Notes: a model not told the origin generated them from the sequence alone. A stretch of DNA of 64,000 nt from Marinifilum sp. D714 (GCF_030851345.1 NZ_JALPNU010000020.1:1-64000), one strand, 5' to 3'. Numbered from the stretch's first letter, positions 17,830 to 25,963 are shown. Translations and numbers: made by a program.

Positions 17830-19161
17830 ATGTTTGAAAATCTTAACGAAAGACTTGAGCGATCGTTCCAGATATTAAAGGGACAGGGGAAAATTACTGA
17901 AATCAATGTGGCCGAAACATTGAAGGATGTAAGACGCGCTTTATTGGATGCCGATGTTAACTTTAAAATTGCCAAGTCGTTTACCAATACCGTAAAAGAA
18001 AAAGCATTAGGACAAAACGTACTTACTGCCTTGAAACCTAACCAGGTGATGGTGAAAATTGTTCACGATGAACTGGCTGAGTTAATGGGTGGAACTCATG
18101 TTGATATCAACACTCAGGGAAAACCTGCCGTAATATTAATTGCCGGATTGCAAGGTTCTGGTAAAACCACATTCTCAGGAAAATTAGCGAATTTGTTAAA
18201 AACAAAACGCTCTATGAATCCTTTGTTGGTTGCCTGTGATGTTTATCGTCCTGCTGCGATTGATCAGTTGCATGTATTGGGAGAGCAAATTGGTGTTCCA
18301 GTATACTCTGATAAAGAAAATAAAAACCCGGTAAAAATTGCCAAAGCTGCTATTAAAGAAGCTAAAGCAAATGGCAACGATCTTGTAATTGTCGATACTG
18401 CTGGTCGTTTGGCTATCGATGAGGAGATGATGAACGAGATTGAAGCCGTTAAAAAGTCTATCGATCCAACCGAAACTCTTTTCGTAGTCGATTCTATGAC
18501 TGGTCAGGATGCCGTGAACACAGCAAAAGAGTTTAACGACAGATTGGATTTCGATGGTGTTGTTCTTACCAAGTTAGATGGTGATACCCGAGGTGGTGCT
18601 GCATTATCAATTCGTTCGGTAGTTAACAAGCCAATTAAGTTTGTTGGTACAGGTGAAAAAATGGAAGCACTTGATGTTTTCCACCCTGAACGTATGGCCG
18701 ATCGTATTTTGGGTATGGGTGATATCGTATCACTTGTAGAGCGTGCTCAGGAACAATTCGATGCTGAGGAAGCTAAGAAACTTCAGAAGAAGATCGCCAA
18801 GAACCAATTCAACTTTAACGATTTCTTGTCTCAGATTTCTCAGATCAAGAAAATGGGTAACCTTAAAGATTTGGCTTCTATGATTCCTGGTGTAGGTAAA
18901 GCATTGAAGAATATCGATATCGATGATGATGCCTTCAAAGGTGTTGAAGCGATTATCTTCTCAATGACTCCTGCAGAACGTGAAGATCCAAAACTAATTA
19001 ATGGTTCGAGAAGAAAAAGGATTGCCGATGGTTCTGGTTCTACCATTCAGGATGTGAACAGGCTGATTAAGCAATTCGACGAGACCAGGAAATTAATGAA
19101 AATGATGTCGAAAGGCGGAAACATGTCCAGAATGATGGGTAACATGGGACGCAGAAAATAA
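17830..19161 (+). CDS. ffh: Signal recognition particle protein Ffh (SRP54)
   Basis: GTPase that binds 4.5S RNA and signal sequences of nascent membrane proteins and docks with FtsY. The 443-aa length is normal. The N domain is followed by the G domain with the P-loop GLQGSGKTTFSGKLA, the DVYRPAAIDQL segment, DTAGRL and TKLDGDTRGGAAL. The methionine-rich M domain from about residue 330 carries GRRK-like basic helices and ends MSRMMGNMGRRK. It is single, with its own promoter box and terminator, and lies ahead of folD. Confidence 0.97.
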   Translation: MFENLNERLERSFQILKGQGKITEINVAETLKDVRRALLDADVNFKIAKSFTNTVKEKALGQNVLTALKPNQVMVKIVHDELAELMGGTHVDINTQGKPAVILIAGLQGSGKTTFSGKLANLLKTKRSMNPLLVACDVYRPAAIDQLHVLGEQIGVPVYSDKENKNPVKIAKAAIKEAKANGNDLVIVDTAGRLAIDEEMMNEIEAVKKSIDPTETLFVVDSMTGQDAVNTAKEFNDRLDFDGVVLTKLDGDTRGGAALSIRSVVNKPIKFVGTGEKMEALDVFHPERMADRILGMGDIVSLVERAQEQFDAEEAKKLQKKIAKNQFNFNDFLSQISQIKKMGNLKDLASMIPGVGKALKNIDIDDDAFKGVEAIIFSMTPAEREDPKLINGSRRKRIADGSGSTIQDVNRLIKQFDETRKLMKMMSKGGNMSRMMGNMGRRK

Positions 19162-19175
19162 TAAAACCATATACG

Positions 19176-19208
19176 AAATGCTTGACTCTGCGGTCAGGCA
19201 TTTTTTTA
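19176..19208 (+). terminator. ffh terminator
   Basis: Stem AATGCTTGAC / GTCAGGCATT (one G-T pair) with a 6-base loop and a T7 tail, between ffh and folD; folD therefore needs its own promoter or read-through. Confidence 0.85.
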
Positions 19209-19227
19209 ATAACAAAGCTAACAAACC

Positions 19228-20109
19228 ATGGAATTAATCGACGGGAAAAAGATTTCTAACGAGGTGAAGCAGGAAATTGCTGCCGAAGTTGAACAAATTA
19301 AAAAAGCAGGTGGAAAAACTCCACATCTTGCTGCTATGATTGTTGGACACGATGGTGCCAGCGAAACTTATGTTGCTGCTAAAGTAAAAGCTTGTCATGC
19401 TGTAGGTTTTGAGTCTTCAGAATTTCGTTTCGAAGATGATATTACAGAAGAGCAACTTTTGGCAGAAATCCGTAAGGTAAACGAGAATGATGACATCGAC
19501 GGATTGATTGTTCAGTTGCCACTTCCTAAGCACATTTCTGAGACCAAGGTAATCGAAACCATTCGTCCGGAAAAAGATGTTGATGGATTCCACCCTATGA
19601 ACGTAGGAAAAATGGTAGCTAGCCTTCCAACTTACCTTCCTGCAACTCCGGCTGGTATTGTTGAGTTGTTAAAGCGTTACAATATCGAAACATCAGGTAA
19701 AAACTGTGTAGTAATTGGTCGTTCAAACATCGTTGGTACTCCAATGAGTGTTTTAATGTCGCGTAAAGCTGCTTATGGCGATTGTACCGTTACTTTGTGT
19801 CACAGTAGAACCAAAAACATTGCAGAAATTACCCGTCAAGCGGATATCGTAATCGTAGCATTGGGAATGAAAGAATTCCTTACAGGCGATATGGTGAAAG
19901 AAGGAGCTGTAATTATTGATGTGGGTATTCATCGTGTGAAATCTGACAAAACCAAGTCGGGATGGAAATTACTTGGAGATGTGAAATTCGATGAGGTTGC
20001 ACCAAAAGCATCATTCATTACTCCGGTTCCTGGTGGTGTTGGACCAATGACTATCGTTTCATTGCTTCAAAATACACTATTGGCAAGTAAGAAAGAGATT
20101 TACAAATAG
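19228..20109 (+). CDS. folD: Bifunctional methylenetetrahydrofolate dehydrogenase/cyclohydrolase
   Basis: Interconverts 5,10-methylene-, methenyl- and 10-formyl-tetrahydrofolate in one-carbon metabolism using NADP. The 293-aa protein shows the substrate-site segment [11 protein letters not shown] with the catalytic lysine, [13 protein letters not shown], the Rossmann signature [10 protein letters not shown], and the C-terminal [12 protein letters not shown]. Length and motif order are standard. It follows ffh after a terminator and is itself followed by a strong terminator. Confidence 0.96.
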   Translation: MELIDGKKISNEVKQEIAAEVEQIKKAGGKTPHLAAMIVGHDGASETYVAAKVKACHAVGFESSEFRFEDDITEEQLLAEIRKVNENDDIDGLIVQLPLPKHISETKVIETIRPEKDVDGFHPMNVGKMVASLPTYLPATPAGIVELLKRYNIETSGKNCVVIGRSNIVGTPMSVLMSRKAAYGDCTVTLCHSRTKNIAEITRQADIVIVALGMKEFLTGDMVKEGAVIIDVGIHRVKSDKTKSGWKLLGDVKFDEVAPKASFITPVPGGVGPMTIVSLLQNTLLASKKEIYK

Positions 20110-20130
20110 GTCTCAGAATCAAAATATTCA

Positions 20131-20164
20131 AGCAGGCTTCTAATTTTAGGAGCCTGTTTTTTTA
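20131..20164 (+). terminator. folD terminator
   Basis: An 11-bp stem (CAGGCTTCTAA with TTAGGAGCCTG, one G-T) followed by T7, 22 bases after the folD stop. Confidence 0.9.
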
Positions 20165-20165
20165 T

Positions 20166-20279
20166 GCTCCTCAGATTTATAATCTGAGGTTATCCGAGTA
20201 AGAGATTTATAATCTCACTGATTACTATTGAGATAAATATCTCATACTCCTAACCTGTGAATTTCAAATTCACAGGAGC
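20166..20279. repeat. Four-hairpin structured repeat
   Basis: Four palindromes follow each other: CCTCAGATT/AATCTGAGG (20169-20189), GAGATTTATAATCTC (20202-20216), TGAGATAAATATCTCA (20229-20244) and CCTGTGAATT/AATTCACAGG (20254-20276). The ends GCTCCT and AGGAGC are also complementary and could clamp the whole into one multi-branched fold. No coding potential is seen. Confidence 0.75.
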
Positions 20280-20305
20280 GATGGTTTCTCTAATACTTAT
20301 TTGAG

Positions 20306-20331
20306 TAAAGACAGCATGAATGCTGTCTCTA
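20306..20331. repeat. GTAGAGACG-family palindrome, copy 2
   Basis: TAAAGACAGCA pairs with TGCTGTCTCTA with one mismatch. The core AGCAT/ATGCT replaces GGCAT/ATGCC of copy 1, a compensatory change that keeps the stem. Confidence 0.7.
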
Positions 20332-20355
20332 GCAAGGTCAATTAATCCTTTGTAG

Positions 20356-20382
20356 TAAATACAAGGCATTGCCTTGTATTTA
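20356..20382. repeat. AT-rich palindrome
   Basis: TAAATACAAGGC and GCCTTGTATTTA form a perfect 12-bp stem around a 3-base loop. It has no downstream T-run and no gene directly upstream, so it is more likely a dispersed repeat than a terminator. Confidence 0.65.
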
Positions 20383-20427
20383 GTAACTCATAAAGTATAA
20401 GCTGACACAGTTTATTGAATAGACCCT

Positions 20428-20784
20428 CGTTCTACCTGCGACCTGCATCGTTCCGATCACCATCTGCACTGTTCGACCTTCCGTTGGAGTCGTTCGTTCT
20501 GCTGTCGGGACTGTTCGATCTACCAATGGAGTCGTTCGACCTGCTATCTGCATCGTTCCGATCACCATCTGAGCCGTACGACCTGCCGATGTTTCCCTCT
20601 TTGTTAATAAATGCACCGTGCGACCTGCCAACTGCACGCTCATACCTGCCATCTGCATCGAGAGACCTACCAACTGCACGCTCATACCTGTCATCTGCAT
20701 CGAGAGACCTACCAACTGCACACTCATACCTGTCATCTGCACGCTCAATGTTGATATCTGCACGCTCATTGTTAATAAGTACAA
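20428..20784 (-). repeat. 21-bp tandem repeat array, arm A (17 units)
   Basis: Seventeen consecutive 21-base units run without a single insertion or deletion; consecutive units alternate forms so that near-identical copies are 42 bases apart (for example at 20629, 20671 and 20713). Typical plus-strand units read CGTGCGACCTGCCAACTGCAC and GCTCATACCTGTCATCTGCAT once split at 20 bases. Base composition is clearly richer in C and G than the flanks. Because 21 is divisible by 3, several frames stay open and give heptad peptides such as MSVQLVG on the minus strand; I do not accept these as genes. Confidence 0.85.
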
Positions 20785-20789
20785 TGCAT

Positions 20790-20978
20790 TTGGTAGGTGT
20801 AAGGCTGTATTTATCAGATAGTAAGGCACAGATGACAGAAAAAAGGCTCACAATGGCAGGTAAGAGCATGCAAATGCTCACTCGGAGTGTGTTAATGACA
20901 GAATTGACTTTGCCATTGGGTATTAGGAGCTGACTACTGATAGCTAAGAGTTCTGCATTGCTAATGCCTAAGGGAATG
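20790..20978 (+). repeat. 21-bp tandem repeat array, arm B (9 inverted units)
   Basis: Nine 21-base units in exact register have the opposite orientation to arm A. The unit at 20853-20873 starts ATGGCAGGTAAGAGC, matching the reverse complement of arm A units (ATGGCAGGTATGAGC). Units diverge more towards the right end. Only five bases (20785-20789) separate the two arms, so the whole is a head-to-head inverted array. Confidence 0.78.
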
Positions 20979-20996
20979 CTTTCAATATTACATTCT

Positions 20997-21025
20997 GTAG
21001 AGACGTAGCACTGCTACGTCTTTGC
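20997..21025. repeat. GTAGAGACG-family palindrome, copy 3
   Basis: GTAGAGACGTAGC pairs with GCTACGTCTTTGC apart from one mismatch and one G-T. The core TAGC/GCTA is again different from the other copies but fully paired. Confidence 0.75.
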
Positions 21026-21043
21026 AAATCATATAGTGTAGAT

Positions 21044-21074
21044 TTTGAAAATCATTTCGCTCTGATTAGATTTG
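21044..21074 (+). promoter_or_regulatory. Promoter of the 120-aa membrane protein gene
   Basis: TTTG (21044-21047), a 19-base spacer and TAGATTTG (21067-21074) give a full match to the Bacteroidota consensus, 20 bases before the ATG. Confidence 0.75.
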
Positions 21075-21094
21075 CATCATTCAAAACAACAATT

Positions 21095-21457
21095 ATGACA
21101 CAAGATTTTAAGGATTTAGTCAATTATTACCACGCAAAGAAGATTGAGGGGATGGATTTCTCTCAAATCAGAAAAGAAATGAAAGACAAAGGTGTTGATG
21201 AGAATACCATTAAAAGTGTTGTTCGAGAGATTGACAATAAAATTCTTGCAGGAGATGTAAAGAAGTCTGGAAAGCTTGATGCAAGACAATTAAGATTGAT
21301 AGGTTGGGCACTGATGATAGTTGGAGGTGTTGCTACTTTGGGCTTGTATCTAAAATGGTTCGATCTTAAAGGTTATCACTTCTTAGCCTACGGACCCGTT
21401 ATAGCTGGATATTTAATGATTGTTGCAGCAAGAAGAGCACAGAAGAAGATCTCATAA
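21095..21457 (+). CDS. Small two-helix membrane protein of unknown function
   Basis: The 120-aa protein has a charged, helical N-terminal half (about 1-65) followed by two membrane helices (around 68-85 and 95-112) and a basic end RRAQKKIS. I do not recognise a named family. The start is supported by a full promoter match 20 bases upstream. The N-terminal segment (FSQIRKEMKDKGVDENTIKSVVREID) is too long to quote as a motif but looks like a small helical regulatory or docking domain preceding the membrane anchor. Confidence 0.75.
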   Translation: MTQDFKDLVNYYHAKKIEGMDFSQIRKEMKDKGVDENTIKSVVREIDNKILAGDVKKSGKLDARQLRLIGWALMIVGGVATLGLYLKWFDLKGYHFLAYGPVIAGYLMIVAARRAQKKIS

Positions 21458-21596
21458 TTCACATCAGATAATTATGAGAATTAGTCTTGATTTGGTGATT
21501 TTTGATCATGATTTAAGGCTATTTAATCTACAAAAAAGCAGGTAATTTTAGGGCAAATTTACGTTTGTCAATAAAATCATAACATTCCTAAATTTC

Positions 21597-21632
21597 AGAG
21601 GCATTTTTAGAACAAATTTGCCTCTTTTTTTG
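21597..21632 (+). terminator. Terminator-like hairpin upstream of the CPBP gene
   Basis: AGAGGCA...AAAT/TGCCTCT forms a stem closing an A/T-rich loop and is followed by T7. It may end transcription of the 120-aa gene, whose stop is 140 bases upstream. Confidence 0.75.
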
Positions 21633-21717
21633 TAACTTATATAGAACGAGTCTTAATAAGAAGAATCTTTCTTATTGTCGTTACTATTCTTGTTGTTTCT
21701 TTTAAAATTGGGGTGTT

Positions 21718-22338
21718 ATGAGGAGATTGTATTTGTGGACGGAAATGTTATTCTTGTTTATTGGGCTACCATTATTGTATTATTTTGAAATGATCCCTGT
21801 CCATAAAGCAATACCCCTTGTGCTTGTGTTTTTTTATTGTCTATTTATTATTATAAAAGACAAAAAATTTGATCGTGAGATATTTAGAATTAAACGAGAC
21901 TATCCTTGGCAGGACTTTCTTTTAAAAGGATCGATTCTTTTAATCATTACCTCCATTTGGGTATATATATTTCGAACCGATGTCTTTTTCCACTTGCCAC
22001 GTAATAATTTTTGGATTTGGGTTGCTGTAATTGTGAGTTATCCCATATGGTCGGCTTACACACAAGAATTTATTTTCCGAGCTTTCTATTATCACCGATA
22101 CAAGTTATTATTTACCAATCCTGTTGTGATGCTTCTGGTAAATGCGGTTTGTTTTGCCATGGCTCACATCATATTTCGCAATTGGATGGCATTAATTTTC
22201 ACTTTTATTGGTAGTATCATATTTTCTTATACCTACTTGCGCAATAAATCGCTAAATGCAGTATTTCTTGAGCATTCGCTTTATGGGAATATATTATTTA
22301 CCAATGGTTTGGGCATTTACTTTTATTTGCCAATGTAA
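21718..22338 (+). CDS. CPBP-family intramembrane protease-like protein
   Basis: The 206-aa protein has about six membrane helices. The C-terminal part carries the CPBP (Abi/Rce1-like) pattern: YTQEFIFRAF for the EExxxR motif, FAMAHIIF for FxxxH and LEHSLYGN for the last His/Asn motif. The first acidic residue of EExxxR is Gln here, so protease activity is uncertain. Family members act in prenyl-protein-like processing, bacteriocin self-protection or unknown roles. It appears to be transcribed alone and converges on the DMT exporter gene. Confidence 0.82.
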   Translation: MRRLYLWTEMLFLFIGLPLLYYFEMIPVHKAIPLVLVFFYCLFIIIKDKKFDREIFRIKRDYPWQDFLLKGSILLIITSIWVYIFRTDVFFHLPRNNFWIWVAVIVSYPIWSAYTQEFIFRAFYYHRYKLLFTNPVVMLLVNAVCFAMAHIIFRNWMALIFTFIGSIIFSYTYLRNKSLNAVFLEHSLYGNILFTNGLGIYFYLPM

Positions 22339-22363
22339 TATTACGGCATGAGTGAGTAATATT
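22337..22363. terminator. AT-rich hairpin between convergent genes
   Basis: AATATTAC and GTAATATT form an 8-bp stem across the stop region of the CPBP gene and the stop of the DMT gene. No T-run follows on either side, so a terminator role is weakly supported. Confidence 0.4.
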
Positions 22364-23246
22364 AAGCATGTTTTACTTGGGTTTGCATACGGCTATTTAA
22401 TCGTAAAATTCCCAGACAAGCCATTACTACCAACGAAGATCCAATGATTTCCTGTGTGGTAAATATCTCATTGAAAACCAACACTCCTATTATCACATTT
22501 ACAATTGGAATGAGCATGTGAAATGGCGATCCGGTGGCTATGGAAACATGTCGATAGCCTTCGGTGTTCAACAACTGCGCACATGCCGATGCCAGACCTA
22601 TAAATATTAATATATAGCTACTGGTAACCGGACCGGTTAGTTCGGGAAGGTTGGCCGGAACGAGAAATATCCAGAACCCAACAATGGATTGTGCAAAAAA
22701 GATGGCATAAGAGTTATCGGTACCATGCAATTTCTTCACAATTAATATGGATACTGCATTGGTTATTGCACTGAGCATGGCCAGAAAATCAAACCATCCA
22801 AAACTCCACGACTTGCCAGCTTCGGTATACTGAAATGAAACCATAACAATGCCAATTAGTGCCAATAGCATCATCAACCATTTTGCAGTATGAATTTTTT
22901 CTTTCAAGACTATGGCACTCAATAAGGAAGCAAACAAAGGGTAGGAGTAAGAGTAAACCGAGGCTTTTCCCATTCCTATTTTTACAATGGCCAAATAGAA
23001 CAAGGCAACCGATGCTGTGCCGGTAATTCCTCTTAAAAGAAGCAATGGGCTGCGAACAAATTTAAGATCTATTTTTCGCATCATGGCCAATATGCCAATA
23101 ACGCCTACACCTATGGCGAATCGAACAAAAACTGTAATGTATGTGCTTACATGAGACATGCTTCGTACTAGAGTAGTCATAATGCCAAATGCAATTACTG
23201 ACAATATCATAAGAAATATGCCATAAGAACTTCCTTCTCGTTTCAT
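22362..23246 (-). CDS. EamA/DMT-family transporter
   Basis: The 294-aa protein has ten hydrophobic helices arranged as two EamA halves, with the typical ends of each half (YSYPLFASLLSAIVLKE and GVLVFNEIFTTQEIIGSSLV, residues in two conserved glutamate-bearing loops). Drug/metabolite transporters of this class export amino acids, nucleosides or other small metabolites across the inner membrane. The substrate cannot be read from sequence. A TACCTTTG box lies 28 bases upstream on its strand. Confidence 0.88.
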   Translation of the reverse strand: MKREGSSYGIFLMILSVIAFGIMTTLVRSMSHVSTYITVFVRFAIGVGVIGILAMMRKIDLKFVRSPLLLLRGITGTASVALFYLAIVKIGMGKASVYSYSYPLFASLLSAIVLKEKIHTAKWLMMLLALIGIVMVSFQYTEAGKSWSFGWFDFLAMLSAITNAVSILIVKKLHGTDNSYAIFFAQSIVGFWIFLVPANLPELTGPVTSSYILIFIGLASACAQLLNTEGYRHVSIATGSPFHMLIPIVNVIIGVLVFNEIFTTQEIIGSSLVVMACLGILRLNSRMQTQVKHA

Positions 23247-23273
23247 TTCAATATGCTCGTGTTAAATTCGCGA

Positions 23274-23281
23274 CAAAGGTA
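23274..23281 (-). promoter_or_regulatory. -7 box of the DMT transporter gene
   Basis: Read on the minus strand this is TACCTTTG, an exact TAnnTTTG match. A TTTG lies at 23305-23308 on the same strand, with a spacer of 23 bases, slightly long. Confidence 0.5.
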
Positions 23282-23321
23282 GAGGCTTTTATGGCGGATA
23301 CCAGCAAAATGCTTAAAAATC

Positions 23322-23687
23322 TTATTTTAATTGATCCTTGATGTCTTTTGTGATGTTAGATTTAACATCACCTGTGTGAGCTGTAGATTTGTTTTCAATT
23401 AACATGATTTTGCATTCGGATTGAGCAGATACGCGATGTTGAAGTCCTTTTTTAACGATGAATAATTCACCTTCATTCATAACAAAAGGTTCTGCACCTT
23501 CTACTTCCATTAGCAGACTCCCTTCGATAATTAAAAACATTTCATCTTCGTTTTTGTGATCGTGCCATGGCAGTTCATCACCTTTGATTTTGGCAATTTT
23601 CACATATACATCGTTTACTTCGCCAAGCACTTTGGGTGAAAAGTAATCTTTAATATTATCAAAGTTCTCTTTTAAGTTGATCTTCAT
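23322..23687 (-). CDS. Cupin-domain protein
   Basis: The 121-aa protein is a single small cupin barrel. Metal ligands are expected at His42 and His44 (PWHDHKNEDEMF), Glu47 or Glu49, and His84 (GLQHRV). The family ranges from dioxygenases and isomerases to sugar-binding sensors, so no reaction is assigned. It is cytoplasmic and monocistronic, between the DMT gene and the divergent BLUF gene. Confidence 0.85.
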   Translation of the reverse strand: MKINLKENFDNIKDYFSPKVLGEVNDVYVKIAKIKGDELPWHDHKNEDEMFLIIEGSLLMEVEGAEPFVMNEGELFIVKKGLQHRVSAQSECKIMLIENKSTAHTGDVKSNITKDIKDQLK

Positions 23688-23753
23688 GCTCCTGGATTTT
23701 AATATAGGAAACTAATATAAGTAAAGATTCGTGATCTTTTGTAACTTTAATCT

Positions 23754-24179
23754 ATGCCAAATCTTATTCATATCGTATATGTAAGCTTTTCGAGGAACCA
23801 ACTTTCGGAGTTGGAACTCGATCAGTTATTGTCTGAAATCAGACCAAAGAACTTGGCAAACGGAGTAACAGGTTTGCTTCTGTATAATGATGAGATTTTT
23901 ATTCAGGTAATAGAAGGAGAAACAGACACAATTCGCACGCTATACGATATATTGCAGAAAGATAGGCGCCATACCAATATTGTAAAGATATTAGAGGAGA
24001 AAATAGATCAAAGATCTTTCCCGGATTGGAGCATGGGATATCAGAAACTAAGCAAGGAAGATTCGAAAGATTTACCAGGTTTTACTGATGTAATGTCTTC
24101 CAATGACATTAGAAATTCTCTAAAGCAAAGTTCACAAGCCATTGTTGATTTAATTGTGAAGTTTATGAAATATACCTGA
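23754..24179 (+). CDS. Short BLUF-domain blue-light photoreceptor
   Basis: The 141-aa protein is nearly all BLUF domain. The flavin-contacting residues line up with AppA spacing: Tyr9 (IVYVS), Asn33 (KNLANGVTG), Gln51 (IFIQVIEGE), and Trp92 (FPDWSMGY). It should bind FAD and change conformation under blue light. There is no attached EAL, GGDEF or other output domain, so it must signal through a partner protein. It converges with the CIA30 gene with three bases between stops. Confidence 0.92.
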   Translation: MPNLIHIVYVSFSRNQLSELELDQLLSEIRPKNLANGVTGLLLYNDEIFIQVIEGETDTIRTLYDILQKDRRHTNIVKILEEKIDQRSFPDWSMGYQKLSKEDSKDLPGFTDVMSSNDIRNSLKQSSQAIVDLIVKFMKYT

Positions 24180-24182
24180 GGC

Positions 24183-24713
24183 TTACTTCAAAGCCATCCA
24201 TTTAATTTTCAACTGAAACTCTTCAGCTTTTTTGTTGCCGATTAAAAAAGCTACCTCCGACAATTGATCGGCATTAAAATTAGGATAACTCAATCGCCTG
24301 CCACGAAAACTGGCATAAAAATCTTTGAATGGGATCTCAATAACCTGCCAATCACCTGTTGTGGTGAAGTAATTGATGTGTGAGTGAGACTGGGAAGTTT
24401 GTGATTTTAATCGGACTTGATATCGCTTGCCATCACCTTTAATCTTCATCACTATTTTGGAATGAGAAGCAATTTCAATGGGATCAAAAATATGTTTTAC
24501 CATGGCAAAACCTCCATTGTTTTCCAACGAAACATAGCCCTTAAATACGGCACAGTTTTCACCGTTCAGGAAAATTCCTGAATCCGATCTTCCACCCATC
24601 ACCACATCGTTTACAATGTACCAATCCGATAGATTTGTATCACTGGTGAAATCGGCCAATACTTTTGTGTCCGCATTCGTTAACATCTGTAATAGAATTA
24701 ATAGTGTTCCCAT
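24183..24713 (-). CDS. CIA30-like (NDUFAF1 family) beta-sandwich protein
   Basis: The 176-aa protein has a short hydrophobic N-terminus (a possible signal peptide) and then the CIA30 pattern: FTSDTNLSDWYIVNDVVMGG, GGFAMVKH, and a late YQVRLK...NYFT...WQVIEIPFKDF stretch. In mitochondria the family assists complex I assembly; bacterial members are small jelly-roll proteins of unclear role, often secreted. Nothing nearby encodes complex I, so no function is inferred. Confidence 0.85.
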   Translation of the reverse strand: MGTLLILLQMLTNADTKVLADFTSDTNLSDWYIVNDVVMGGRSDSGIFLNGENCAVFKGYVSLENNGGFAMVKHIFDPIEIASHSKIVMKIKGDGKRYQVRLKSQTSQSHSHINYFTTTGDWQVIEIPFKDFYASFRGRRLSYPNFNADQLSEVAFLIGNKKAEEFQLKIKWMALK

Positions 24714-24772
24714 GCATTAAAAACAAGTATGGTGCCGAATTGTTTTGGATGTAAAGGCGTTGAGGGAAAAAA

Positions 24773-25585
24773 TTAATCTTCGAGCAGTTCTAGCTCTTCC
24801 TCACCTTCATCTATTAACCTAAGAACTTCAAGAAGCTCCTTTGATAATATTGGAGCTGGAGGTTTCGGCCTATATCCATTAGGGAAAAACCAAATTCCAA
24901 TAGGATGATATTCTATTAGTGCTATCTTTTCTTTAAAAGAAGCTTCAATGTAATTTTTGTCAAAGTAGAATTGAGCACTTTCGTTCCTTAATTCTATCAT
25001 AGATGAGTTAGTGATGTTAATTACTTTTTTAATTAATCTCCAGTCTGTTCTTTTTAATGTTGAATCTGGAATTAATTGTGTTTTCACATATAAAGCTCCT
25101 TTACTTACTAGTACAGTATCTAGAAGTGGGATAATCATGATTCTTTTTTCAGGAAGTTCATCACTTTCATGTTTGTTTAGGATGAAATGTTTAAAGAGTG
25201 GTTTTATAGAATCTAAATGTAATTTGTCTCCTACCCTTGAACTTAATTGATTGTTGCGATCAATGTTCACATAGAACACGTTTCTGTGTTTAATGCTCAT
25301 ATCATAAACATCATTAGAACATAGATAATAATTGAGTTCAGTTTTTTGTATTAATGTATCTACTCTTTCAATTGCTGATATAGTACCATAAGGATACTTC
25401 ACAATTGAGTCATTCAAAAAATGAATAAGCTTTTGTTCTTCAAGACTATCAGTAGAGTTCATGAAACAATTGAACAGTTCAGCTAATTTCAATTCTTCAT
25501 ATCGGACTTGTTCTTTTTGTTCAGTGCACTTTAAGAATAAAAAAGAGGTAATAATTGCAATGAGTATAAGATGGTTTGATTTCAT
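24773..25585 (-). CDS. Hypothetical lipoprotein
   Basis: The 270-aa protein starts with a lipoprotein signal (LIAIITSFLFLKC, Cys20) and then has no domain I recognise. It contains two runs around YPYGTISAIERVDTL and VKTQLIPDSTLKR, an aspartate/glutamate-rich tail (EGEEELELLED), and a proline-rich PKPPAPILSKELLE stretch before it. It is expected in the periplasm or on the outer membrane. It is probably monocistronic, 59 bases upstream of the CIA30 gene start on the same strand. Confidence 0.72.
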   Translation of the reverse strand: MKSNHLILIAIITSFLFLKCTEQKEQVRYEELKLAELFNCFMNSTDSLEEQKLIHFLNDSIVKYPYGTISAIERVDTLIQKTELNYYLCSNDVYDMSIKHRNVFYVNIDRNNQLSSRVGDKLHLDSIKPLFKHFILNKHESDELPEKRIMIIPLLDTVLVSKGALYVKTQLIPDSTLKRTDWRLIKKVINITNSSMIELRNESAQFYFDKNYIEASFKEKIALIEYHPIGIWFFPNGYRPKPPAPILSKELLEVLRLIDEGEEELELLED

Positions 25586-25963
25586 GTTTTATTTTGAGTA
25601 GATGAAAAGTAGTTGTAAGTTAATGAAAAAGCATAGATTATGTGTGGTTGTGACATAAGTTTGTTAAGATCATTTATAGATAACAAGAATTTAATTGAGA
25701 TTTGTATCTCAGATGATAATATTTCGTAAATTTGGTTCAGTCAAAAGATGTTGATATGTACGTGAATCATACTTTAACATACAGTTACCGCAGACTTTTT
25801 AGTTGTTTAATAATCTATTCTTAAACAATTGTCCTTCCAATGGCAATGTGTTGGTGCACTTTGCTGTCACAAGCTACATTTTATTTTTAAGTACTGATAT
25901 TCCTATCTGGAATGCATATGCAGTACCCAAAAACATCGTTTCGAATAGATTAATAGAAAAACA
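25586..25963. other. Intergenic region upstream of hypD
   Basis: 378 bases between divergent genes. Only a candidate promoter (25701-25734) is seen; no RNA gene, terminator or repeat was recognised. The predicted leader of hypD is about 220 bases and could hold regulation I cannot read. Confidence 0.5.
25701..25734 (+). promoter_or_regulatory. Candidate promoter for hypD and its activase
   Basis: TTTG at 25701-25704 and TAAATTTG at 25727-25734 fit the consensus elements, but the 22-base spacer is long and the ATG is 230 bases away. Confidence 0.4.

Noticed and set aside
20629-20733. CRISPR-like 42-bp direct repeats
   Set aside because: Repeats abut without unique spacers and no cas genes are in the window; they are part of the 21-bp minisatellite.
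20380-20933. Three overlapping long open frames in the 21-bp repeat block (149, 172 and 149 aa)
   Set aside because: The 21-base period keeps three frames open, and all translate into low-complexity heptads with no recognisable fold, no promoter and no start context; the array explains them.
20110-21094. Insertion sequence or prophage remnant
   Set aside because: No transposase, integrase or phage-like frame is present and the repeats are short and palindromic.
25586-25963. FNR-type site upstream of hypD
   Set aside because: No inverted repeat close to TTGAT-N4-ATCAA was found; the AT-rich segments around 25800 do not form one.
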